A stretch of 64,000 nucleotides of DNA from Ferranicluibacter rubi (GTDB lineage Bacteria; Pseudomonadota; Alphaproteobacteria; Rhizobiales; Rhizobiaceae), in contig NZ_JAANCM010000001.1 of the NCBI RefSeq assembly GCF_011603255.1, forward strand, positions 186,001 to 250,000. The letters run 5' to 3'. Of this stretch, positions 36,175 through 44,326 are shown piece by piece. Within the stretch, counting starts at the first letter, position 1, and the number at the start of each line of letters is the position of its first letter. A model generated the notes under the pieces. The model saw only the letters and a list, made by a program, of their open reading frames with translations, was not told the origin of the DNA and did not search any database. A program made the translations under genes and the position numbers.

Positions 36175-36918
36175 TCAGCTGATATAGCCAAGGCGGATCG
36201 CCTTGGCGATCGCCTGGATGCGGTTGACGGAATCGAGCTTGGCGGTGGCCGCACCCAGATAGGCGTTCACGGTGTGCACCGACAGGCCCATCTTTTCCGC
36301 GATCTCTTCGCTGATGTACCCGTCCCCGGCCATCTGCAGGCAGCCGATCTCGCGTTCGCTCAGCGCCTCGGCCGGCTGCAGGCGGCGCTCGTCGGAGGCA
36401 AACAGATCGGTCATGACGTGGCAGCTGCGACCGTGGAGATCGAGAATAACCTCGCTGGTCAGATCGAGCGATGGCGCCATGAAGGCGACGTAGCCATTGC
36501 CCTGCGCGCCGAGGCGCACGGGAAAGGCGATGCCGGCATAGGGAAGCGTGCGCGACTTCATGCGGAGCACGAAGCGGTCGAAATCGATCGTCTCCGCCGT
36601 CTGCCGATTGTCTGCGCCGTTCCACAGGAGGGGCAGAAGCGAGATATCGAGGTGCTGCTTCATCTCGTCGCCATAGGTCGAGACGACGTCATGCGTCATC
36701 TCTTCCGCCGCCGTTCCCCAGTTGTCGAGAACGCATGTCAGCTTGCGCGACGCCGGCAGGCCGTTTCCGTTCATTCGGAAGACGGCGAAGTTGCGGGCTT
36801 CGATATCCTTCTGCATCACCTGCAGGCGGGCGACCAGAGTGGCTGTACGCGAGGCCCGGGTCTGGCGGCCGTTGCGGCTGTCATCGCCGCTTCGACCCCC
36901 TGGGATATAGATGACCAT
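36175..36918 (-). CDS. visR: LuxR-type motility regulator VisR
   Basis: A 247-residue protein with an N-terminal ligand-binding-like domain and a C-terminal LuxR/FixJ helix-turn-helix (about 180-245: LSEREIGCLQMAGDGYISEE, IAEKMGLSVHTVNAYLGAA). VisR acts as a heterodimer with VisN at the top of the rhizobial flagellar cascade and activates rem. It follows visN by eight bases. The ATG at 36918 is used; the first 25 residues (Arg/Gly-rich) may be dispensable. Confidence 0.9.
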   Translation of the reverse strand: MVIYIPGGRSGDDSRNGRQTRASRTATLVARLQVMQKDIEARNFAVFRMNGNGLPASRKLTCVLDNWGTAAEEMTHDVVSTYGDEMKQHLDISLLPLLWNGADNRQTAETIDFDRFVLRMKSRTLPYAGIAFPVRLGAQGNGYVAFMAPSLDLTSEVILDLHGRSCHVMTDLFASDERRLQPAEALSEREIGCLQMAGDGYISEEIAEKMGLSVHTVNAYLGAATAKLDSVNRIQAIAKAIRLGYIS

Positions 36919-36926
36919 CGGCGTTC

Positions 36927-37724
36927 CTATACGAGGTTGTTTCGGACCGCGCAGGCAATCGCTTCCGAGCGCGTCTTGGTCGCCGTCTTACGCATGACAC
37001 TGGTGATGTAGTTGTTGATGGTATTGCGCGAGATGCCAAGAATGAGGGCGATCTCCTCGCTGGTCTTGCCTTCCGCGATCCACGAGAGGCATTCGAGTTC
37101 GCGTTCCGTCAGGTCGAAATCGCGTTCCGAGCGCAGCGACGTTTCGCGCGCGAGGCTGGCGAAATAACCGGTGAGCAGACCGATGTCACGCAGACCTTCC
37201 CGCGACAGGATCAGGTCCTGCGGGAAGAGCAGCATCAGCGACAGCCGGAGCCGGCCGATGGAAAAGGTGATGGCGCAATATTCGCGGCTGATGCCGCGAC
37301 CAAGAACGGCCTCTTCGGGAAGACGCATGAAGACGGGATGCAGCAGCGACAGGCACTTTTCCTGCTCGTTGGTCTTGGCGTGAAGCCCCTGCATCACCTG
37401 GCCCAGCCGCTTGACCACATCGAAGGGCCAATCCGAAACCATGACGAAGTCGAGGCCGCTATCCTGCGACAGGTCGTAGCGCGCGAGAAGATAATGGCTG
37501 GCGCCGACATAATCCGTCAGGGCCGCAAGCGCCTTGTTGAGCTGGCCGCGCGCCGCATAATCGCCGAGCTTCTCCAGAAGCTGGCGCTTTGCAGCAGGGT
37601 GACCGGTCGAGCTTGCCGGCGCCGGCTGGCCGGCGTGAACAGCAAGGCTCGATCCGCCCATTGCCGTTCGCATCGAGGCGACCGGCACAGATCGACCCGC
37701 AATCTCCGTCTGAAGAGCTTCCAT
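36927..37724 (-). CDS. visN: LuxR-type motility regulator VisN
   Basis: The 265-residue protein has an N-terminal autoinducer-binding-like domain (about 50-190) and a C-terminal LuxR helix-turn-helix (about 200-262: LTERELECLSWIAEGKTSEE, IALILGISRNTINNYI). It is the upstream member of the visN-visR pair, the order found in Sinorhizobium and Agrobacterium. GGGGAA lies eight bases before the ATG. The bound ligand, if any, is unknown. Its long upstream region (37725-38495) has no gene and may integrate several signals. Confidence 0.9.
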   Translation of the reverse strand: MEALQTEIAGRSVPVASMRTAMGGSSLAVHAGQPAPASSTGHPAAKRQLLEKLGDYAARGQLNKALAALTDYVGASHYLLARYDLSQDSGLDFVMVSDWPFDVVKRLGQVMQGLHAKTNEQEKCLSLLHPVFMRLPEEAVLGRGISREYCAITFSIGRLRLSLMLLFPQDLILSREGLRDIGLLTGYFASLARETSLRSERDFDLTERELECLSWIAEGKTSEEIALILGISRNTINNYITSVMRKTATKTRSEAIACAVRNNLV

Positions 37725-38495
37725 GATATTTTCCCCGTGTGGATCCGGTCATGCGATCTGCGCACGCGCGCTGCCGGAGGGCAGCGACACGGCCGGGGAT
37801 CCGCATTCCCCGGCGAGCACACATCATCATGCGAATCACTGTTAAAACTATACAGGCCCGAACTCAAAAAACTACTGCCAGCTTATCGGGATTTACTTTT
37901 TGTTAATAACCTGAAGTGATTCGTAAATGCAGCATCACAGAACCGTCGCCGACCGTGAACAAACGAGAACAAACAAATTATCGCTTTGTTAATGCTCATT
38001 TTTCTCTGCGACATCATGGGCTCTCAGAGCCGGAACCGGAGAGAAATCGTGTTTTTCAGAGCCGTCAGCATGCTGAAAATGCGCGTCCAATGAATCAAGT
38101 GGCGAATCGGATTTGTATTTGAGGGGATCATGTTGCGCAATTGCACCAAAACGATTTCGAGCACAATAGGGAGAGCCCGTAAGCACACACCTAGCAACTT
38201 TGACAACTATACCAGTTTCTGGAAGAATTTTTCTTGAAGTGACACAATCAATTTTCCCGCGCCCGGAGTCGAAGAGCATCCGCAAGCAAGCAAAGTCGTC
38301 TTTCCACATAAAAAAATAACCAAATGGTTAAATAGAGGAATCCCCGGTGCGCCGCGGCGACTCTGGCGACGCAGACAGGACACTGCGGAAACGACATGAA
38401 GACTCCGGCCATCGTCGCCCGGACCTTTCCAGGCCCGTCGACCGGCAGACGAGCCACCGCCGTTTCTTTGTCATGCCACTGTCAGGTCCGAACGA
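37725..38495. promoter_or_regulatory. long AT-rich visN upstream region
   Basis: About 770 bases without a credible gene. The stretch 37850-38345 is clearly AT-richer than the rest of the window and contains several TTAA boxes and a palindrome TAACCAAATGGTTA (38317-38330) that includes TTAACCAT on the minus strand. It must hold the visN promoter. Short open frames here lack ribosome binding sites and codon bias. Confidence 0.5.
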
Positions 38496-38524
38496 AAAAA
38501 ATCCGCCGAAGGGGCGGATTTTTT
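38496..38524 (-). terminator. rho-independent terminator of fliF (possibly bidirectional)
   Basis: AAAAAATCCGCC (38496-38507) and GGCGGATTTTTT (38513-38524) with a five-base loop, 22 bases after the fliF stop. T-runs on both strands allow function in both directions. Confidence 0.88.
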
Positions 38525-38545
38525 CGTCTGCTTTGTTTTTTGGCC

Positions 38546-40228
38546 TCAGGCGGCTTTTTCTGCGACCCATTTGCGCAGGATCTTGGCAGCGCGTTCCTCG
38601 TTGATCTCGACCATACGCGCCAGCCGCCGTTCCGGGCCCTCCTTGACGCGGCGGTTGAAGTCGCCGCCGTCTTCGCCAAGGCTGAGCAGGTCGTCCGTGC
38701 TGTCGAAGCCGAAATCCGAACCGAAACCTTCCATGAGCGCACCACCTGCAGCACCCCCCGGGGCCGGCGAGAAGTCGGGGAGTTCGAGGCCGACGGCCTC
38801 GGTTTCCGTGAGGGTGCCCGGTCCGCCGAAGCCCATGGAGCGGGCCAGAGGACGCAGGCCCATCCAGACCACGAGGACGGCGACCGTGATGAAGGCGAGG
38901 GCGTTGATGATGCCGCCGAGATTGCGCGTCAGCGTTTCCATAATGCTCGGGCCTTCGACCGGCGTATCGAGCAGCTGGTTGTTGACGAAGTCCATGGCGG
39001 TCAGCGTCACCACGTCGCCGCGGGCCGCGTCGATGCCGACGGCGGACGCCACGATCTTCTGCATATCGGCGAGATAGGTGTCGATCTTTGCCTGGTCCGC
39101 GCCTTCGCCGACCATGGCGGCGACACGGCCGCGATTGACCACGACGGCGACGGAGAGCTTTTCAACCTTGTAGCTGTTCTTGGTGGTGGCGACCGTCTTC
39201 GAATTGATCTCGTAGTTGGTCTGCTCTTCCTTCTTCTCGGCCTGATCGTTTGACTGCGGCCCGGCGCCACCGCTCTTGGGGGCTGCCTGCGGCACGTTCT
39301 GCTGAACGGTCGCAGCATTGTCCGCCTGCTGCTGGCTCGACTTCTGCTCTTCCTTGGTGACCCGTGTCGAACGTTCGACGCGCGATTCCGGATCGAAGGT
39401 GGTCTCCTGAACCTGCTGCGTATCGGTGTTGAGCTGTGCGGTGACGCTGGAGCGGAAGTTGTCGACGCCGAGGAAGGGCGAGAGGGCCTTGTCGATGTTC
39501 TTCTCGATTTCGCCCTGCACGGACTGGACGATGGAGAGCGACTGGCTCATCGCACCGTTCTGCGGATCGTCGCCGGAGGCGAGCAGCTGGCCGGCGCTGT
39601 CGAGAATGGTCACGTCGTCGATGGACAGGCCGGGAACCGACGAGCCGACGAGATGGCGGATGGAGGCTGCAGCGTTGCGACCGATGGTCGAGCTGGCGCG
39701 GATCATGACGGAGGCGGTCGGCTTCTGCTCGGTCTTGCGAAAGCTGCCGCGGTCGGCCATCACGATGTGGACGCGGGCCGAAGCGATGCCGGAGATCTGC
39801 TGGATGGTGCGGGCGATTTCGCCTTCCAGGGCCCGGACCCGGGTGACTTCCTGCATGAACGACGTCAGGCCAAGCGAGCCGACATTGTCGAACAGTTCGT
39901 AACCGGCATTGGCGCTGTTGGGCAGGCCGCGCTCGGCGAGAAACAGGCGGGCCTTGCCCGTGGTGCCGACCGGAACCTGAACGCTCTTGCCATCCGTGCC
40001 GACGTCGAAAGGGATACCGCCCTCGGCCAGCGCCATGCTGACCTGGTTCAGGTCGCCCGATTCAAGGTTGACGTAGAGCGTCTCGTAGGCCGGCTTGTTG
40101 ACGTAGAGCCCGGCTGCCAGAACGAGCCCGATCGTTACGAAGGCTGCTGCCGCCAGCGCGATCAGCTTGCCCTGCCCCAGGCTCTTCAAATTTTTCGTGA
40201 CCGACGAAAGTTGTTCTAACAGATTCAT
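38546..40228 (-). CDS. fliF: flagellar MS-ring protein FliF
   Basis: About 560 residues from MNLLEQLSSV (a start 24 bases upstream is in frame). It has a membrane helix (about 23-45), ring-building motifs (YETLYVNLESGDLNQV; RVHIVMADRGSF), a Gln/Ser-rich spacer (290-345), a second helix near 440-460 and the FliG-binding C-terminus (ARMVEINEERAAKILRKWVA). FliF is the platform of the basal body and is built first. A Rem-type element lies upstream at 40376-40397. In Brucella the fliF promoter is a demonstrated FtcR target. Confidence 0.95.
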   Translation of the reverse strand: MNLLEQLSSVTKNLKSLGQGKLIALAAAAFVTIGLVLAAGLYVNKPAYETLYVNLESGDLNQVSMALAEGGIPFDVGTDGKSVQVPVGTTGKARLFLAERGLPNSANAGYELFDNVGSLGLTSFMQEVTRVRALEGEIARTIQQISGIASARVHIVMADRGSFRKTEQKPTASVMIRASSTIGRNAAASIRHLVGSSVPGLSIDDVTILDSAGQLLASGDDPQNGAMSQSLSIVQSVQGEIEKNIDKALSPFLGVDNFRSSVTAQLNTDTQQVQETTFDPESRVERSTRVTKEEQKSSQQQADNAATVQQNVPQAAPKSGGAGPQSNDQAEKKEEQTNYEINSKTVATTKNSYKVEKLSVAVVVNRGRVAAMVGEGADQAKIDTYLADMQKIVASAVGIDAARGDVVTLTAMDFVNNQLLDTPVEGPSIMETLTRNLGGIINALAFITVAVLVVWMGLRPLARSMGFGGPGTLTETEAVGLELPDFSPAPGGAAGGALMEGFGSDFGFDSTDDLLSLGEDGGDFNRRVKEGPERRLARMVEINEERAAKILRKWVAEKAA

Positions 40229-40375
40229 TCTGTTTCGCACCCAGTAGCGCACTTCACCGTGCGAGATTGCACGGACGAAGCTTCATTGCGCAGTCCCAAC
40301 ATTGAGATCCGATCCGGCCGCATCTGGCGAAAACTCTCGCAAATGCGGGCATAGATCCATCTGACCCGTTTGGAG

Positions 40376-40397
40376 AATAGGATGCGAAGCTTGCGCG
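40376..40397 (-). promoter_or_regulatory. putative Rem-type promoter element of fliF
   Basis: Minus strand CGCGCAAG, 8 bases, CCTATT. Preceding bases CGACAAGTT match the flgE and flgF-operon copies. It lies 148 bases before the fliF start, which implies a longer leader than for the other genes. Confidence 0.55.
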
Positions 40398-40446
40398 AAC
40401 TTGTCGTTCGCCCCCGCGAGCGTCAGTATTTCGAGAGATTCTAAAA

Positions 40447-40490
40447 CGGCAAAACGCACCTTCGGCTGTAACCGGAGGTGCGTTTTGCCG
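40447..40490 (-). terminator. terminator of the chemotaxis operon
   Basis: CGGCAAAACGCACC (40447-40460) pairs with GGTGCGTTTTGCCG (40477-40490), extended by a near-perfect inner stem. On the minus strand TTTTAG follows. It begins 31 bases after the cheT stop and separates the che operon from the fliF promoter. Confidence 0.85.
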
Positions 40491-40520
40491 CTGTTTTTGG
40501 CCTGGAGACGGTCGTTTTTG

Positions 40521-40910
40521 CTAGAAGGCTTCGAAATCGCCGGCGGCTTCCGTCAGCGGCTGCGAATGGCCGTGGCGCAGGCCATTGGCAAGCGACTTCT
40601 GCATATCCGCCAGCTTCACCAGGTTCAGCGCCGTGGAGATATCGACCAGCCAGGATTCCGGAAGCGCCGCGGTGATGGTGTCGATGAACTCGGCCAGCCC
40701 GCGCGTCTTCTGGACCGCAAGGTCGATGCCCTGCAGCACCTGGATGCGGTGGGCCGCATTGGCCTGCGGATCGCCGGCGATCTCGCCGAGCATCGGCTCG
40801 ATCCGCTCGATGAGATAGGCGACGTCGTGCAGTTCCGAGACGACACGCATCATTACGTCCGGCAGGGCCTCGTCCATGTCGCCGGGGTGCTCTTTTCGCT
40901 CGCTCTGCAT
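40521..40910 (-). CDS. cheT: chemotaxis protein CheT, putative CheY-P phosphatase
   Basis: A 129-residue, mostly helical protein ending the che operon. Residues 63-67 read DLAVQ, a D-x-x-x-Q motif as in the active site of CheZ, in a helix (QVLQGIDLAVQKTRGLAEF). Rhizobia lack CheZ, and CheT of Sinorhizobium has been reported to act on phosphorylated CheY. The acidic ending (AAGDFEAF) is Phe-terminated. The start may be at the Met of residue 12. Family known almost only from alphaproteobacterial che operons. Confidence 0.8.
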   Translation of the reverse strand: MQSERKEHPGDMDEALPDVMMRVVSELHDVAYLIERIEPMLGEIAGDPQANAAHRIQVLQGIDLAVQKTRGLAEFIDTITAALPESWLVDISTALNLVKLADMQKSLANGLRHGHSQPLTEAAGDFEAF

Positions 40911-40951
40911 ATGATGTCCCCTGACCGCGCGCCGGACGGCGCGGTTGCTGA

Positions 40952-41506
40952 TTAAAAGAATTCGATCGAATTGTCTGCGGGCTTGGGAGCCGGGACCGGG
41001 CGCTGCTCCTGGGCCACGGTCTTCTGCGTCTCGACGCCGGTCAGGGCGTATTGACGGGCCCGGCCGGTGACCGGCCAGTATTCCAGCTTGCGGCCGTGCT
41101 CGCCGCCCGTGCTCTCGCCGACGATGGGGATACCTTCGTCCTGGAGGAAGCGGCGGGCGAACAGGGCGTTCTGCTCACCGACATTGGAAAAGCGTGCAAT
41201 GGTTTTGGCGCCGCCGAAGATCTTGGCCTCAAGACGGTCGCGCCGCGCGCCTTTCTTGAGAAGTCCGTTGATCAGCAATTCCATGAGATGGACGCCATAT
41301 CGCGTGGCGTCTCCTCCCGATGACATCGCTTCGGCGGAACCGGGCAGCAGGAAATGGTTGATGCCGCCCACGCCTGCCACGGGATCACGCATGCAGGCAG
41401 CCACACAGGAGCCGAGAATCGTCGAAAGAACCACGTCCGGGTCCGTGACGACCTTGTACTCGCCCTGGATGACATGCACGCGCTTAACCGCAGCGTCTAA
41501 GGTCAT
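40952..41506 (-). CDS. cheD: chemoreceptor glutamine deamidase CheD
   Basis: The 184-residue protein has the CheD active-site pattern: [16 protein letters not shown] with Cys34, and His51 in INHFLLPG (17 residues apart, as in Thermotoga CheD), plus the [20 protein letters not shown] region. CheD deamidates receptor glutamines. It overlaps cheY2 by four bases. The C-terminal 20 residues are an unconserved Pro/Ala tail. Confidence 0.94.
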   Translation of the reverse strand: MTLDAAVKRVHVIQGEYKVVTDPDVVLSTILGSCVAACMRDPVAGVGGINHFLLPGSAEAMSSGGDATRYGVHLMELLINGLLKKGARRDRLEAKIFGGAKTIARFSNVGEQNALFARRFLQDEGIPIVGESTGGEHGRKLEYWPVTGRARQYALTGVETQKTVAQEQRPVPAPKPADNSIEFF

Positions 41507-41892
41507 TTGAGTGCTCCAAACACGGCTTCGATCGCCGCCCGCATCTTTTCGATGGTGAAGGGTTTGGCCAGGACGTTGTTGGCGCCCAGTGCCGCAGCCT
41601 TGGTGACGAGGGCACGGTCGCCCTGAGCCGTCAACATGATGAAGGCGGCCTTCTTGGTTGCCGGATTGGTGCGAACGGCCTGAAGCAGGCCGAGGCCGTC
41701 CATCTTCGGCATGTTGAAGTCCGAGATCACGAGATGGTGCGGCTGCTGCGCCATGATCTTGGCCCCCTGCTCGCCATCGGCGGCAACGGTGATCTGCTTG
41801 AAGCCGAGCTGCTGGAGCGCTTCGCCCAACAGAAGCCGGCTGGTAACCTGATCGTCGACGATCAGCACTTTGATTTTTTCGGCGATAGACAT
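41503..41892 (-). CDS. cheY2: chemotaxis response regulator CheY2
   Basis: A 129-residue single receiver domain: acid pair D13-D14, phosphoacceptor D58 ([11 protein letters not shown]), conserved Thr in IMLTAQG and Lys in LAKPFT. In Sinorhizobium CheY2 is the main motor-binding regulator and CheY1 a phosphate sink; by position (between cheB and cheD) this one is CheY2. It directly follows cheB. Confidence 0.92.
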   Translation of the reverse strand: MSIAEKIKVLIVDDQVTSRLLLGEALQQLGFKQITVAADGEQGAKIMAQQPHHLVISDFNMPKMDGLGLLQAVRTNPATKKAAFIMLTAQGDRALVTKAAALGANNVLAKPFTIEKMRAAIEAVFGALK

Positions 41893-42954
41893 TTATTCAG
41901 TTCCTTCCCTTCGGGTCGCGGCGCATTTCAGAACTTCCTCCCCGATGGAGTTGAGGGGCAGTTGCATTTCGACGGCGCCTATTTCGTAGGCCACCCTCGG
42001 CATTCCATAGACCACACAGGTCTTTTCATTCTGGCCGAACGTCCGGGCCCCGGCCTGGCGCATCCGCAGAAGGCCGGAGGCGCCATCGCGCCCCATGCCC
42101 GTCAGGATGACGCCAATGCCATTGCGTCCGGCGAGATCCGCCACAGAATCGAACAGAACGTCCACGGACGGGCGATGTCCGTTGACAGGCTCCCGGTCGA
42201 TCAGCCGGCAGGTCGGTGCCGACGGATTGACCACCTGGAGGTGACGATCGCCCCCTGGGGCAAGGTAGATCTTGCCGATCTCAAGCCTGGCGCCGTCGAC
42301 AGCCTCTTCGACCGTCGGGGCGCAGAGCCGGTTGAGACGTTCCGAAAAGCTCTTCGTGAAGGTGACCGGCATGTGCTGGGTGATCACCGTCGGCGGGCAG
42401 TTCTTCGGAAACTTCTGCAAGACGTTGATCAGGGCCTCCACCCCCCCGGTGGAGGACCCGATGGCGATGATCCGGCGGGCGGCCCGGTAGTCGACCGCCG
42501 TCGCATTGGTGTTCGCGGCACTCGGTGCTGCGACCTTGTTGCCGGATATGATGAACTTGCGCTGCGAGCGCGCCGCCGCCTTCACCTTTTCGGCAAGGTC
42601 GGCGAAGGGGTGCAGATCGCCCGGCAAAGGCTTGCCGACGCAGTCGAAAGCGCCGATCTCAAGCGCCGCGACCGAGGCTTCCGCGCCCTTGTGCGTCAGC
42701 GTGGAGACCATGATGACGGGCATCGGGCGCAGCCGCATGATCTTCTCGAGGAATTCGAGACCGTTCATGTTGGGCATCTCTATGTCGAGCGTGACGACGT
42801 CGGGATCGAGATCCTTGATGGCCTGGCGCGCCTGCATGGCATCAGCCGCCTGACCGACCACGTTGACGGCGGGATCGGCATTCAGGATGGCCGTGATGAG
42901 ACCGCGCATGGTGGCGCTGTCATCGACGACGAGGACGCGAGCGGGCGCGGTCAT
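41893..42954 (-). CDS. cheB: receptor methylesterase CheB
   Basis: About 353 residues from the ATG at 42954, which overlaps the cheR stop (ATGA); the longer frame is a cheR shadow. An N-terminal receiver has D11, D12 and phosphoacceptor D57 ([11 protein letters not shown]); the C-terminal esterase has the catalytic Ser in [12 protein letters not shown], His in ITQHMP and Asp in [11 protein letters not shown]. CheB demethylates chemoreceptors, opposing CheR. Confidence 0.95.
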   Translation of the reverse strand: MTAPARVLVVDDSATMRGLITAILNADPAVNVVGQAADAMQARQAIKDLDPDVVTLDIEMPNMNGLEFLEKIMRLRPMPVIMVSTLTHKGAEASVAALEIGAFDCVGKPLPGDLHPFADLAEKVKAAARSQRKFIISGNKVAAPSAANTNATAVDYRAARRIIAIGSSTGGVEALINVLQKFPKNCPPTVITQHMPVTFTKSFSERLNRLCAPTVEEAVDGARLEIGKIYLAPGGDRHLQVVNPSAPTCRLIDREPVNGHRPSVDVLFDSVADLAGRNGIGVILTGMGRDGASGLLRMRQAGARTFGQNEKTCVVYGMPRVAYEIGAVEMQLPLNSIGEEVLKCAATRREGTE

Positions 42955-43859
42955 GAGCGGCCTCCCCCGTGCTTGCCGGTATAGCGGTAGGCGGTGATGC
43001 CGATATTGTCGAACACGGCCTTCGCATCGCCTGAGACGCGTTCGGAGTGACCGATATAGAGGTGCCCTCCCCCATCCAGCATCGTCGAGAACCGCGACCA
43101 GATCTTCATCTGCGTCGGCTCGTCGAAGTAGATGACGACGTTGCGGCAGAAGATCACGTCGAACGGACCCTTGAACGGCCACTGCGCCATCAGGTTCAGT
43201 TCGTTGAAGGTGATGAGCCGCTTGACCTTGTCGTCGATCTGCCACTTCTCGCGGCCGTTGACCGAGGTCTGGGAAAAGAACTGCTTGCGCATTTGCGGTG
43301 TAACCGTTTCCAGCGCGTTGATGTCGTAGGCACCGGCCCGGGCGATCGCGAGGATCTTCGGGTCGATATCGGTCGCCAGGACGCGGATGTCGTATTCTGC
43401 CGCATTGGGCAGGACCGACAGGATGGTCAGCGCGATCGAATAGGGCTCCTGCCCATCGGAACAGGCGGCAGACCAGATGCGCACGCGGCCGCCGGCCTTG
43501 GCACGCGCGATCAGTCCCGGCAGGACCGTGTCGCGCAGATGCTCGAAATGATGGTTCTCGCGGAAGAACCGCGTGAAATTGGTGGTGAGGTGCGAGAGCA
43601 TGTCCCGGCGCTCGGCGGCACCGGCTGGGGACGACACGAGGTTGCAGTACTCGCGGAAGCCACCGAGCCCAAGATTGCGGATGTGTTTCGACAGGCGCGA
43701 ATAGACGAGCGAGGCCTTGGTCTCGTTCAGATAGATGCCGGCATCAGCATAGATCATCGCTGCGATCTCGGAAAGATCGCGGCGCGTCAGCGGATATTCT
43801 CCGCTGGCCAGGCACTCGTCGGGCGACGCTTTCGTGTCGAAGGCGGCCATTCTGCTCAT
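42951..43859 (-). CDS. cheR: receptor methyltransferase CheR
   Basis: The 302-residue protein has an N-terminal helical domain and a SAM-dependent methyltransferase domain ([48 protein letters not shown]). CheR methylates receptor glutamates with S-adenosylmethionine. It overlaps cheW and cheB by four bases each. Confidence 0.95.
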   Translation of the reverse strand: MSRMAAFDTKASPDECLASGEYPLTRRDLSEIAAMIYADAGIYLNETKASLVYSRLSKHIRNLGLGGFREYCNLVSSPAGAAERRDMLSHLTTNFTRFFRENHHFEHLRDTVLPGLIARAKAGGRVRIWSAACSDGQEPYSIALTILSVLPNAAEYDIRVLATDIDPKILAIARAGAYDINALETVTPQMRKQFFSQTSVNGREKWQIDDKVKRLITFNELNLMAQWPFKGPFDVIFCRNVVIYFDEPTQMKIWSRFSTMLDGGGHLYIGHSERVSGDAKAVFDNIGITAYRYTGKHGGGRS

Positions 43860-44323
43860 GCGGCTTCGCTTTCGGTGTGAGGGAAGACGGCGTCCAGTTC
43901 GATCAGGCAGATCATGCGCTTCTCGATGGCCAAGATGCCGCGGGCAAAGGTTCGCTCGAAGTCGGAACTGACATCGGGCGTCGGCTGTATGTTGTCGTTC
44001 GTCACGCTCAGTATGTCGGACACCGCCTCGACCAGCAGCCCGACGATCCTCTGTCCGGACTGAGCGACGATGATGACATGCCGAACGGTCGGTTCGGCCG
44101 GGTTCATTCCGAGGCGCGCTGCCAGATCGATGATCGACAGGACCGCGCCCCGCAGGTTGATGACGCCGAGCATGTAGCCCGGCGCATGTGGCATCGACGT
44201 CGCAGGCGTCCAGCCACGAATCTCGCGCACCGACATGATATCGACGCAGAACTCCTGGTCGCCGATCCTGAAGGCGATCAGTTCGCGGGCACCGCTGGTC
44301 ATGGTGTTTGCGAGCGTCGTCAT
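43856..44323 (-). CDS. cheW: chemotaxis coupling protein CheW
   Basis: A 155-residue CheW domain with the typical [20 protein letters not shown] and [20 protein letters not shown] motifs. CheW couples chemoreceptors to CheA. It is three bases downstream of cheA's stop and overlaps cheR. Confidence 0.95.
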   Translation of the reverse strand: MTTLANTMTSGARELIAFRIGDQEFCVDIMSVREIRGWTPATSMPHAPGYMLGVINLRGAVLSIIDLAARLGMNPAEPTVRHVIIVAQSGQRIVGLLVEAVSDILSVTNDNIQPTPDVSSDFERTFARGILAIEKRMICLIELDAVFPHTESEAA

Positions 44324-44326
44324 GGC

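Noticed and set aside
37916-38309. Short frames on both strands in the visN-fliF gap
   Set aside because: No ribosome binding site, no codon bias, and AT-rich composition unlike genes around.
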